NCBI GenBank assembly: GCA_039198765.1
Contig: JBCCTF010000156.1
Coordinates: 1 to 8,711, forward strand
Reading direction: 5' to 3'
Source of the DNA: Parvularcula sp039198765
GTDB taxonomy: Bacteria > Pseudomonadota > Alphaproteobacteria > Caulobacterales > Parvularculaceae
DNA: 8,711 nucleotides
In this document: positions 1-6,798 of the stretch, piece after piece
Position numbering within the stretch: the first letter of the stretch is position 1
Layout of the letters: the number at the start of each line of letters is the position of its first letter
Program-made: the position numbers and the translations under genes
Notes under the pieces: generated by a model
The model's input: only the letters and a program-made list of their open reading frames with translations
Told to the model about the DNA's origin: nothing
The model's database searches: none

Positions 1-1
1 G

Positions 2-1300
2 GCTCGAAAGCTGCTGGCCAGGGACCTTTCTTCGGCAACAGCTCCCCTTTCAACGGCGACGATCCTCGTAGACCGTCGAGCTTGGCAGCGAAAGCCCGTG
101 GACCGCATCAAGCTGACGTCGGCAAAACACGGCGTGCAAGAGCTGATCATGCGCGTGGTGCGGGTCAATTATGGTCGGGCAGGGCAGTCTGAAATCGAGA
201 TTGAGCTGATCCAAGACATCTTCAGCTTTGAAGAGCCGGAAATCCCCGAGCCACCCGATACCTTGCTGGAGGACATCCGGGAAGAACCCGAGGCTCCGAC
301 TTTTGTCTTGCCGATGACGATGAACTACTACTTTGCGGCGAATTTCCTAGAGAGTGTCGATCTTTCGAACGTCGCGTACCCCGATGCCTTTGTGTCAGTT
401 ATCGTCGGTTCTGAGCAGGAAGACGCGTCTGATTTTGTCGCGGCCTCAGAAGTAATCGACGCGGTTGGAAACGCGAACTTAGCGTCTCTCGGCGAGTTTT
501 CGTTCACGGCGTTCTCGACGCTTCCTACTTCATTGGACGCTGAAGTCCAAAGCGTGCTGCCTATCCTCCCTCTAGTGGGGCAGGGGGCCGGTCCTGAGGT
601 TGGCGGCTTTGGGATCATTGGGCTCGATCTCGGCGAAGAACGCGCAGAGATCGTCACGGTGACCGCCTTGACCGACACTGAGATTACGATCTTGCGCGGC
701 ATGCTCGATTCAGCTCCTCGAACTTGGTCGATGGGGACCAAGGTTTTCTGGCTAAACGAGGCGATGATCGTTGAGGACGAAACCGTTCGTGCTGCTAGCA
801 ACGTAGTGGACTATTACATTCTTCCGCAAACCAGTCTCGGCCAGTTTCCGTTGGCGGCGGCGACGCCTAACCCATACGCGATCAATGACCGAGCTTGGGC
901 TCCTACGAGACCCGCAAACGTAACGATCAACGGAATCGCCTTCGCCGATGTGGATGCCAGAGAGCTTTCGACGATCCCTGTGAGCTGGGCCAATCGAAAC
1001 CGGGTGATGGAGGACTCCCAAGTTCTCCGTTGGGACGATCCAAACATTACCCCAGAAGCAGGTCAGGAGACGGTCATCGAGATCGTTGACCAAGTCTCAG
1101 GCGCCGTGACTCGGCAGATCGTAGTTGCCGAAGGGGAGACATCTAGGGTTCTCATACCCGAAGACTTCGATGGTGCCAATCTGGCTTTGGTACGCCTTAA
1201 AGCGCGTCGTGACGGTATCGATTCATTCGGCTATAACGAGCAAAGAGTGACGATTGCCAGCGGCTTCGGCCGAAACTTCGGCCTCAATTTCGGAAGGTAA
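2..1300 (+). CDS. Phage tail hub / host-specificity protein, C-terminal part (5' end outside window)
   Basis: The frame is open from base 2 with no stop before the TAA at 1298-1300, so this is the 3' end of a longer gene. The GTG at 98 is not a convincing start, because residues encoded before it (a K-L-L-A-R-D-L-S segment and a D-R-R-A-W segment) continue the same fold. The order ARKLLARDLS, then an R-x-W motif, K-L-T, M-R-V-V-R-V and E-I-E-L-I-Q-D-I-F is what I recognise from the baseplate/hub tail proteins (Phage-tail_3 / GTA-type) of alphaproteobacterial siphophages. Near 985-1010 comes a V-S-W-A-N-R-N-R motif followed by P-E-A-G, the usual opening of their C-terminal fibronectin-III-like domain. 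In this family the protein sits at the tail tip and joins the tube to receptor-binding proteins, which fits the fibre genes that follow. It ends in a glycine/phenylalanine-rich tail. Family call good; exact structural role inferred. Confidence 0.8.
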   Translation, partial: ARKLLARDLSSATAPLSTATILVDRRAWQRKPVDRIKLTSAKHGVQELIMRVVRVNYGRAGQSEIEIELIQDIFSFEEPEIPEPPDTLLEDIREEPEAPTFVLPMTMNYYFAANFLESVDLSNVAYPDAFVSVIVGSEQEDASDFVAASEVIDAVGNANLASLGEFSFTAFSTLPTSLDAEVQSVLPILPLVGQGAGPEVGGFGIIGLDLGEERAEIVTVTALTDTEITILRGMLDSAPRTWSMGTKVFWLNEAMIVEDETVRAASNVVDYYILPQTSLGQFPLAAATPNPYAINDRAWAPTRPANVTINGIAFADVDARELSTIPVSWANRNRVMEDSQVLRWDDPNITPEAGQETVIEIVDQVSGAVTRQIVVAEGETSRVLIPEDFDGANLALVRLKARRDGIDSFGYNEQRVTIASGFGRNFGLNFGR

Positions 1301-1305
1301 GGCGA

Positions 1306-2070
1306 ATGGCGGACGGTAACGAACGTGCTATCGCAGGAGCGGCTTTCACGGCGTTTCACGATCTCGGAGCGAACGACTGGGGTGACGACTACAACCGCAA
1401 CATGCGAAAGGCGTCAGTAGGCATTATCAACGCCTCTGCCAAGAGCCGTGAGAGTTTAGTACCCGGAACCGGAGCCGCCGGCGACATTTACATCGTGCCG
1501 TCAAATGACGGGTTGAACCCTAACCGTGTAGCGGTCTGGGATAAGTCGGGCGAGGGACTGTCGACTGATCCTGACGCTTGGGTCTACCTCGATCCCGCAC
1601 TTGGAATGATATTCTACGTCGTCGATGAAGACGCGAACTACCAATTCAACGGAACAGACTGGGTGAAGCTGCAAGCTGGGATCGCGGATGCTCCGCAGGA
1701 TGGAAAATCCTACGTTCGACGCGACGGAGCTTGGGTAGAAGCGGCCGGCGCAGGCGGCGGATCAGGAACACTAGGTATCACCACCGTCTTGGTCGGCGCA
1801 TCTAGGGACCTGACAGCGGATGACAGGTTCAAGGCGCTGGACGTGACGGCTACCTCCGCCCTCAACGTCCCCGCTGCGCTATTTCAAGCGACGGACTGGT
1901 TCGGCGTCACCAACGCTGGCGGAACGGCGACTGTGAGCTTTCCCCCAGGTATCTCGATCAACGGGATCGCCGGCGGGACCATCACCGTTGCAACCGCATT
2001 CGGGGCCGGGACCGTCCGCTTCCGCACGGCCGCCGACGCGATCTACACCGGCGCCGGAAGCGTAGCCTGA
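1306..2070 (+). CDS. DUF2793-like phage tail fibre / fibre-adaptor protein
   Basis: 254 residues from an ATG five bases after the preceding stop; the AAGG run overlapping that stop can serve as ribosome binding site. Residues about 25-125 resemble DUF2793: G-D-I-Y-I-V-P at 59-65, an A-W-V-Y-L-D-P block at 91-97 and a Y-x-F-N-G-T-D-W-V block at 112-120. This domain is common just upstream of fibre genes in alphaproteobacterial phages. Residues 132-146 carry D-G-K-S-Y-V-R-R-D-G-A-W-V-E-A, a motif seen in many phage fibres, followed by a Gly-rich linker (148-154). The remaining ~100 residues are rich in Ala, Gly, Thr and Val with a repeating beta-strand look, as in a trimeric fibre shaft or tip. 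No catalytic motif is visible. It likely links the tail hub to the large spike; this is inferred from position. The stop overlaps the next ATG by one base (TGATG), implying coupled translation. Confidence 0.75.
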   Translation: MADGNERAIAGAAFTAFHDLGANDWGDDYNRNMRKASVGIINASAKSRESLVPGTGAAGDIYIVPSNDGLNPNRVAVWDKSGEGLSTDPDAWVYLDPALGMIFYVVDEDANYQFNGTDWVKLQAGIADAPQDGKSYVRRDGAWVEAAGAGGGSGTLGITTVLVGASRDLTADDRFKALDVTATSALNVPAALFQATDWFGVTNAGGTATVSFPPGISINGIAGGTITVATAFGAGTVRFRTAADAIYTGAGSVA

Positions 2071-4742
2071 TGTCTATTCCTTGGTATGCACTCCGGGTCA
2101 GCCAATCCGGCACACCCGATGTGACGATTCCAGAAGTGGTCGCCCCGATGAGCCAGCCGGTTTCGACGGCCGCGCCGGTTCCGCTGGACTTGGCCGCCCT
2201 CGCGATAGAGGGCGCTTTCTGGTCAGCGCGCGAAACGCACAGCATGTGGAGACGAGGGCTTTACGCCCCGGCGCGCGAGAACGAAGGCGTCCGCCACTGG
2301 CAGCCTGTTTCGGATAACGGCTTCGGGCAGCTCCAGAACTTCAGTGGGAGCGAGCCCTCGAACATGGGCGACGCCGGCCCCTATCGGTACATGCGCCTCG
2401 CAAACGGAGCCATGGCCAGCCTAAGCAACACCTTTGACGACGGCGTCGCCTACCTGTCTATGTGCTACCACGCGCGGCCAGGTCCGGACGGTATCATCGC
2501 ACGGCTGTCTGATTTCGGAAGTCCGGGAAACCGTCTTTACATCTATACGTACGGCGTGCAGTTGGGCACCGGTTCGGTTCAACCGATTGCAGCATTCCAG
2601 AAAGACGTTCTCCATCACCTAGCAGTGCAGCGACGCGCGGATAACACATGCGACGTCTGGCTTGATGGCGTTCTCGTCGTTGACAACGCGCCAATTCCTG
2701 GCGGCAGTGTAGGCGCTTCCGGCCCACTTGCACTCGGCGCGTTCGGAACCTCAAACCTCCCAGTCACCGACGGTGGCCTCCACTCTGCCGCGATCCTGCG
2801 GGCCGACGCGACGCCAGCGCAGCGGGCGGCTGTAGACGCGTGGGTGAGGGCGGAGGCTGCGTGGAGCGCTCCTGGCCAGGTTGTGCCGGCCGACCCGATC
2901 TTTCAGAGCACCCTGCCGGGCGTCGTGATCGAGGATGCGACCTGGCTATTCCTGCAGGAGCCGCGGATGCTCCCGGTTGCTTCCGGTCGAATGCTGGCCG
3001 GGACGATAGATGGCAGCACCCCGCGGGTGCATGTTTTCGATCAGTTCGGCCTGCCCATCGCAAGTCATGTTTCCGGCCTGGTGAATGACCCCGACGACCA
3101 TAACAACGGCACGCTGTTGCAGTTGCTGGATGGGTCAGTCCTGTCGTTTCAGAACAATCATAACTTCAATAATATGTTCTTGATGCGCAGCACCGACGAC
3201 GGGACGTCCTTCTCCACGCCGGTGGATGTGCAGCCGCAACTAGCCGCGACCGAGATTAGCTATCCCTACCCGGTACAGATGTCGGACGGGACGATCTATC
3301 TTTTCTATCGGGGCAAAGAGAACGGTGGCGGCCCCCGTGACTTTCTGTGGAGCAAATCTACCGATAACGGGACCACATGGACGGCGGGCGTCACTCTCTT
3401 AGAGAATAGCGGCGGCTCCTCCAGTTGGGCGCCGTATGTCGCACTGACGCAAGATGGCGACCGAATCCACTTCATCTGCAGCACCGGCCATCCGGATGCC
3501 GAAGCCCCCAACATGCTGTTCTATTTCTACTGGGAAGGCGAGCAGGCGTTCGACGCAGCAGGTAACTCGGTGGCGCTGCCGGCCCGGCCGGCAGACGTGC
3601 TGACGCCAGTTGACGACGGTTCCACCGGCGAGGCGTTTCCGCTCGATATAATCGTGGCGGGTGGCGTGGCCTATGGGCTTTGGATGCGCAACATCGGGCT
3701 CAAAGACCTTGACGACTTCAACGACAGAATAGATTTGGTCCGCGGGCGCTTGACCGGGTCTAACTGGGATGTGGAAATCGTCAAGACCAACGCCGGCTTG
3801 CAATTGGAGCCCGGCAACGCCCAAGCCCTCTACGGTGGTAAGGCGGTGTTCACGCCAGGTAACCCAGGTGAGGTATGGGCCGGCATCCGTGAGAGCCTGT
3901 CGGACTGGCATCAGATTTGCCGGCTCGCGCGCAACGGCGGCCCCGAATGGCCGATTGTCCAGGTCCTGACCGAAGCCTATGCCGACTGCGTCCGCCCCTA
4001 CACAGCCGGGACTTGGCTCGGCTATACCATCTTCTGGCGTTACGACAGCATCAACAGCTTTGAGGCCGACACCAACTTCCTCAACCTAGCGGCTCCCTCT
4101 TTTGCGGGTAACCCGCTACAGATCGAGTTCACCGAGATCGACGCGGCAGACTCCAGCGAGAGCGGAACTGAGGTTCGAAACTTCGCAGTCCCAGTGATCA
4201 CAGATAATCACAACGCCATCGTCATTACCCACGGCATCGCGCAGGTCACCGGCGTGAGCGAAGCTCGCCTAGACGGCGTAGCCATGACCGAGCTGTTGAA
4301 CACCCGCCAGGCAGGGAGCAGCTTCCAAGGTTACAGCGCTATCTGGTCTGGTCGGGTCTCCACAGCGGGGACCAAAGAGGTCGCCTTTGACTTCAGCGGA
4401 CAGGCTGATGTTGGCATTGCCGTTTTCACGATATCCGACACAGGACAGCCGCTGGAAGTCTTCGACAACCAAGCTGTGGTCACGACCGAGCAGGCTGTGC
4501 GCTCCGTTACGGTGACGGCCCCCCCAGATGATGGACGGCAGGCTTACGTCATCGTGGCGGTCGGAACCGTCAATACGGCGTCGTTCAGTCCCAATGCCGA
4601 TCTATTGGCGCTCGATCTGGCAGACGAAGGCGACGCCCGATCAAACGAGTTTGTCAAGTTCCGTTTCGGCCAGATCTCGCCGGGGCAGACCCTGACCTTC
4701 GAAGATACCTGCTCTGCCATCACGGCCATAGTTGTCCGCTAA
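2070..4742 (+). CDS. Modular tail fibre/spike with ConA-like domain and BNR beta-propeller; candidate polysaccharide lyase
   Basis: 890 residues, starting at an ATG that shares one base with the previous stop and ending in tandem TAA TAA. Residues ~100-255 look like a LamG/concanavalin-like domain (H182-H183-L-A-V-Q and V196-W-L-D-G-V-L-V203). Residues ~285-690 look like a BNR-type beta-propeller: Asp boxes S374-T-D-D-G-T-S-F381 and S430-T-D-N-G-T-T-W437, a D-D-H344-N-N-G-T segment, H364 after a short hairpin, and S-Y398-P-Y-P followed by F-Y-R414-G. H344/H364 (20 apart) and Y398/R414 (16 apart) match the spacings I recall for active-site residues of the PL25 ulvan lyase propeller, so a polysaccharide lyase activity is plausible. 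Residues ~690-890 form a beta-rich C-terminal module of a kind recurring in alphaproteobacterial phage proteins, perhaps for trimerisation or binding. The position after tail hub and DUF2793 genes argues for receptor recognition. Catalysis is inference; a purely binding propeller or sialidase-like fold remains possible. Confidence 0.8.
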   Translation: MSIPWYALRVSQSGTPDVTIPEVVAPMSQPVSTAAPVPLDLAALAIEGAFWSARETHSMWRRGLYAPARENEGVRHWQPVSDNGFGQLQNFSGSEPSNMGDAGPYRYMRLANGAMASLSNTFDDGVAYLSMCYHARPGPDGIIARLSDFGSPGNRLYIYTYGVQLGTGSVQPIAAFQKDVLHHLAVQRRADNTCDVWLDGVLVVDNAPIPGGSVGASGPLALGAFGTSNLPVTDGGLHSAAILRADATPAQRAAVDAWVRAEAAWSAPGQVVPADPIFQSTLPGVVIEDATWLFLQEPRMLPVASGRMLAGTIDGSTPRVHVFDQFGLPIASHVSGLVNDPDDHNNGTLLQLLDGSVLSFQNNHNFNNMFLMRSTDDGTSFSTPVDVQPQLAATEISYPYPVQMSDGTIYLFYRGKENGGGPRDFLWSKSTDNGTTWTAGVTLLENSGGSSSWAPYVALTQDGDRIHFICSTGHPDAEAPNMLFYFYWEGEQAFDAAGNSVALPARPADVLTPVDDGSTGEAFPLDIIVAGGVAYGLWMRNIGLKDLDDFNDRIDLVRGRLTGSNWDVEIVKTNAGLQLEPGNAQALYGGKAVFTPGNPGEVWAGIRESLSDWHQICRLARNGGPEWPIVQVLTEAYADCVRPYTAGTWLGYTIFWRYDSINSFEADTNFLNLAAPSFAGNPLQIEFTEIDAADSSESGTEVRNFAVPVITDNHNAIVITHGIAQVTGVSEARLDGVAMTELLNTRQAGSSFQGYSAIWSGRVSTAGTKEVAFDFSGQADVGIAVFTISDTGQPLEVFDNQAVVTTEQAVRSVTVTAPPDDGRQAYVIVAVGTVNTASFSPNADLLALDLADEGDARSNEFVKFRFGQISPGQTLTFEDTCSAITAIVVR

Positions 4743-4831
4743 TAAGTCATCTATAGCGGCGCATCGACTCCACTATAACGAAAGCCCATGCTATAAGTTT
4801 CGCGGATCAAAACCGTTTCGCGGAGCTTATG
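4743..4831 (+). promoter_or_regulatory. Intergenic leader before the lysis cassette; weak promoter-like elements
   Basis: This is the only sizeable non-coding gap in the window. It separates the tail operon from the lysis genes and is AT-richer than its surroundings. CTATA occurs three times (4751, 4773, 4791). TATAAC (4774-4779) and TATAAG (4792-4797) resemble -10 boxes, but neither has a convincing -35 box at the usual distance. No terminator-like hairpin with a T tract was seen. A phage-specific or weak promoter for lysis genes is possible; the motifs alone do not prove it. Confidence 0.3.
4797..4824 (+). repeat. 10-bp direct repeat GTTTCGCGGA, 18-bp period
   Basis: GTTTCGCGGA occurs at 4797-4806 and again at 4815-4824, just before the endolysin start. 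The second copy ends inside the GGAG (4822-4825) that serves as the endolysin ribosome binding site. The same 18-base step separates two CTATA elements (4773 and 4791), so the leader may be a decayed tandem repeat or a paired protein-binding site. The repeat is seen directly; its role is unknown. Confidence 0.5.
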
Positions 4832-5977
4832 ATGGATATCGAACTGGGTTACACCCGGCTTATCATGCGGACTGCTGAAGAGAACGGATGCTCGCTCACT
4901 CAGACCGCGTACATTCTCGCGACTGCGTACCACGAGACTGCGTTCACAATGAAGCCCGTTCGCGAGACTCTAGCCAAGACTGATGTCGCGGCTGTGCAGA
5001 GCCTGGAGCACGCGTGGCAGAACGGAAAGCTGTCCTGGGTGAAAACGCCGTATTGGCGGGCTGATCAGAACGGGAGGCACTGGTTCGGCCGTGGTTTCGT
5101 GCAGCTCACCTGGGAAGACAACTACCAAGAAGCCGAGCGTGAAACCGGATATCCTTTTCACACGACGCCCGATACGGCGCTTCAGCCTGTCCCGGCAGCT
5201 ACGGTGCTCGTTCGAGGCATGATGGAAGGGTGGTTCGGGCGTCCGCTTACGCGCTTCGTCAACAACCACCTCTGTGACTACCGGAAGGCTCGTCAGTCCG
5301 TGAACGGAATGGATCGCGCAGCTCAGATCGCCAAGCTCGCCGAGGGGTACGAAGAAACGCTGCGGACCAATGGGTTCCAGGCAGGTCAGAACTCCATGTT
5401 TCGCCGCTATCCGGTGACACGCTTCGATGACCGCGGTTTCGCAGTCAAGCACCTACAGGAATCCCTAAACGCTCTGAACTACGGCGCAGGCAGAGTAGAT
5501 GGTATTTTCGGCCAAGACACACGAGCTGCGGTGCTCGCATTCCAGGCGAATAATGGTCTCGCGACTGACGGCGTGATCGAGGAGGACGACTGGAAAGCTC
5601 TGGAGCAAGGGCGGCCGCGTCCTGTGTCGACCGGCCGGTCTCGAACGAGCGTTACGGACCTCCGCCGAGTAGGCTCTGAGACGGTGAAGAGCGCCGATAG
5701 GGGAGAGGCTGTGAGTTGGACGGCCGTTGGCACCGGCGTGCTTGGCGGCGCTGGGGCGCTTTCTGGCGGGCAGGAACCTTCGACACTCCAACAGGCGGCA
5801 ACGGCAGCAGATACCGCCAGTAGCATCTGGTGGAGGGTTCAGCCGATCCTCTCAACCCTGGGCGAAATGGCTCCGTTTGTCTTGATCGCAGCCGGCGTTT
5901 GCGCTGTGGTCTACTTCAAGTTCATCAAGAAGGAGCGAGTCCGGAAGGCGGCTACCGGACTGGATATGAGCCGGTGA
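4832..5977 (+). CDS. GH19 endolysin with peptidoglycan-binding domain and C-terminal membrane segment
   Basis: About 381 residues. Two adjacent ATGs are possible (4829, 4832); GGAG at 4822-4825 sits six bases before the second, so I prefer 4832. Residues ~1-180 are a GH19 chitinase/lysozyme-like domain that cuts the glycan strands of peptidoglycan: A-T-A-Y-H34-E35-T-A holds the first catalytic glutamate, P-V-R-E45-T-L probably the second, and G86-R-G-F-V-Q-L-T-W94 is the family signature. Residues ~198-258 are a PG_binding_1 domain (R-G-x-x-V-K-x-L-Q, V-D-G-I-F-G, A-V-x-x-F-Q). A polar linker and a weakly hydrophobic Gly/Ala stretch (~303-321) precede a clear transmembrane helix (~345-365) and a basic tail (K-K-E-R-V-R-K). 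There is no N-terminal signal peptide. It leads the lysis cassette and its TGA overlaps the GTG of the Rz-like gene. The anchor may tether the enzyme before lysis or add holin-like function; the latter is speculation. Confidence 0.88.
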   Translation: MDIELGYTRLIMRTAEENGCSLTQTAYILATAYHETAFTMKPVRETLAKTDVAAVQSLEHAWQNGKLSWVKTPYWRADQNGRHWFGRGFVQLTWEDNYQEAERETGYPFHTTPDTALQPVPAATVLVRGMMEGWFGRPLTRFVNNHLCDYRKARQSVNGMDRAAQIAKLAEGYEETLRTNGFQAGQNSMFRRYPVTRFDDRGFAVKHLQESLNALNYGAGRVDGIFGQDTRAAVLAFQANNGLATDGVIEEDDWKALEQGRPRPVSTGRSRTSVTDLRRVGSETVKSADRGEAVSWTAVGTGVLGGAGALSGGQEPSTLQQAATAADTASSIWWRVQPILSTLGEMAPFVLIAAGVCAVVYFKFIKKERVRKAATGLDMSR

Positions 5978-6330
5978 TTAGCACAGCCGTCAGCTTCATC
6001 ACTTCCCCGGTCACGCGCTATGCGTTGATCGGGGTAGGTGCTCTCGGGTTCGTAGCGTGGGTTCGTCACGACGCGGCTGAAGACGCGGTCGCGAGGCTGA
6101 CTGTCGATTTCAAGGAAGAAGTCGAAGAGCGTGAAACGGCCGAGGAGAGCCGGCAGTTGGCCGCTGGTCAGGAAGCACTGGCAGAAGCCGAGAAGCGCGC
6201 TCAGCACGCAGCACAGTATGCGATGGACCTACAGGAGAAGGTCGATGAACTCGAAGACGAACTCCAAATGCGGGGCGTTTCTTGCCCTATCCCTGACGAT
6301 CTTCGCGAGCGCCTGCTCGACATCCGTTGA
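5974..6330 (+). CDS. Rz-like inner-membrane spanin (i-spanin)
   Basis: 118 residues from a GTG at 5974 that overlaps the endolysin stop (GTGA). The frame is open further upstream, but those codons lie inside the endolysin gene and encode an unlikely polar leader, so the coupled GTG is preferred. Residues ~15-30 form one N-terminal transmembrane helix. Residues ~35-98 are strongly charged and rich in Glu, Lys, Arg, Gln and Ala, predicting a long periplasmic coiled coil. The end is C104-P-I-P-D-D-L-R-x-R-L-L-D-I-R, a short C-terminal tail of the type seen in Rz-like proteins of such phages. I-spanins pair with an outer-membrane lipoprotein to fuse the two membranes in the last step of lysis. 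The order endolysin, Rz, overlapping Rz1 supports the call. No sequence signature beyond topology and context is used. Confidence 0.78.
   Translation: MISTAVSFITSPVTRYALIGVGALGFVAWVRHDAAEDAVARLTVDFKEEVEERETAEESRQLAAGQEALAEAEKRAQHAAQYAMDLQEKVDELEDELQMRGVSCPIPDDLRERLLDIR
6233..6237 (+). promoter_or_regulatory. Ribosome binding site deciding the Rz1 start
   Basis: AGGAG lies seven bases upstream of the ATG at 6245, within the Rz-like coding sequence. It supports internal initiation of the lipoprotein there rather than at upstream in-frame ATGs, which would put a basic leader before the signal peptide. Confidence 0.6.
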
Positions 6331-6532
6331 ACCCGGAAGGGTTGCCGTCACCCCGAAGCTCCCACCTCTCCCGCTTTCGTTGACGAATGAGTGTCCTGAA
6401 CCTGGTGTCGATGAAGACGCGATGATCGCGCTTCTTCAAAACCGTTTTGCTCTCGCTTTATGCAGGCAGTTGCACAAGGATGCTATTGCGTTCTATCTTG
6501 ACGTGCAGTCGAGATTGGAGAACTGGGAATGA
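6245..6532 (+). CDS. Rz1-like outer-membrane lipoprotein spanin (o-spanin), overlapping the Rz gene in another frame
   Basis: 95 residues from an ATG at 6245, inside the Rz-like gene in a different frame; the overlap is 86 bases. The open frame extends upstream to 6131, but this ATG has AGGAG (6233-6237) seven bases before it and yields a proper lipoprotein signal: M-N-S-K-T-N-S-K, a hydrophobic core (residues 10-20) and A21-S-A-C24. Cleavage before C24 and lipidation would give a mature protein of 72 residues; Ser at +2 favours the outer membrane. The mature part has the proline-rich stretch typical of Rz1 (P37-K-L-P-P-L-P43). It is longer than classical Rz1, with a C-terminal helical extension (~58-93) containing C73. 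It would bridge the periplasm with the Rz-like partner. Its stop overlaps the next ATG (ATGA). Confidence 0.8.
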   Translation: MNSKTNSKCGAFLALSLTIFASACSTSVEPGRVAVTPKLPPLPLSLTNECPEPGVDEDAMIALLQNRFALALCRQLHKDAIAFYLDVQSRLENWE

Positions 6533-6795
6533 GCGACGTTTCTCGCCCCGATAAGGTCGTCGTAAGCATGCCAGCTTCTTTGCCCAAGGATCACCCATCC
6601 TTGCTTCTGGAGAAGCTAAACGGTCACGATGCCAGGATCACCAAGCTCGAAGACAACCATGATCTCTTGGAGAATGCGCTCGACGCGCTGGGCGGCAAGC
6701 TCGACAAGATACTCTGGGCTATCCTTGGTGGCGGAGCTGTCTGGACAGCCCAGGAATTTGGCGTTCTCGATCTGATGAAGATGATCCTCTACTGA
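6529..6795 (+). CDS. Small coiled-coil membrane protein, XhlA-like; candidate holin or holin accessory
   Basis: 88 residues from an ATG that overlaps the Rz1 stop (ATGA), with GGAG at 6517-6520, eight bases upstream. Residues 1-22 are polar. Residues ~24-60 form a heptad-like amphipathic helix (L-L-L-E-K-L-N-G-H-D-A-R-I-T-K-L-E-D), and residues ~61-87 are hydrophobic with a Gly-Gly-Gly turn (I-L-W-A-I-L-G-G-G-A-V-W, then V-L-D-L-M-K-M-I-L-Y). This layout resembles XhlA-type haemolysin/holin-associated proteins, which have a short coiled coil followed by a C-terminal membrane anchor. No other obvious holin is visible in the cassette, so this or the endolysin's own C-terminal region may permeabilise the inner membrane. 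The hydrophobic region is short and amphipathic, so single-pass versus peripheral insertion is uncertain. It is the last + strand gene before the convergent operon. Confidence 0.55.
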   Translation: MSDVSRPDKVVVSMPASLPKDHPSLLLEKLNGHDARITKLEDNHDLLENALDALGGKLDKILWAILGGGAVWTAQEFGVLDLMKMILY

Positions 6796-6798
6796 TCA
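6793..6798. other. Abutting convergent stop codons forming TGATCA
   Basis: The + strand gene ends with TGA at 6793-6795 and the - strand gene ends with TGA at 6798-6796. Together they form the palindrome TGATCA with no base between the two coding sequences. Any terminator for either operon must therefore lie within the opposing gene. Confidence 0.9.

Noticed and set aside
98..100. GTG as the start of the first tail protein
   Set aside because: The frame stays open to base 2 and the upstream residues continue the recognisable tail-protein pattern, so the gene begins outside the window.
3399..3911. 170-residue minus-strand open frame inside the spike gene
   Set aside because: It is antisense to a clearly coding region with Asp boxes and propeller motifs, has no recognisable domain and no convincing start context.
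4774..4797. TATAAC and TATAAG as sigma70 -10 boxes
   Set aside because: Neither has a recognisable -35 hexamer 16-18 bases upstream. They are kept only as weak promoter-like elements in the leader, not as called promoters.
5830..5973. Longer N-terminus for the Rz-like protein
   Set aside because: This stretch lies inside the endolysin gene and encodes a polar, basic leader. The GTG at 5974 overlapping the endolysin stop puts the membrane helix at the N-terminus as expected for an i-spanin.
6131..6244. Longer N-terminus for the Rz1-like protein
   Set aside because: It would add an Arg-rich leader ahead of the lipoprotein signal. The ATG at 6245 has a good ribosome binding site and a proper signal peptide.
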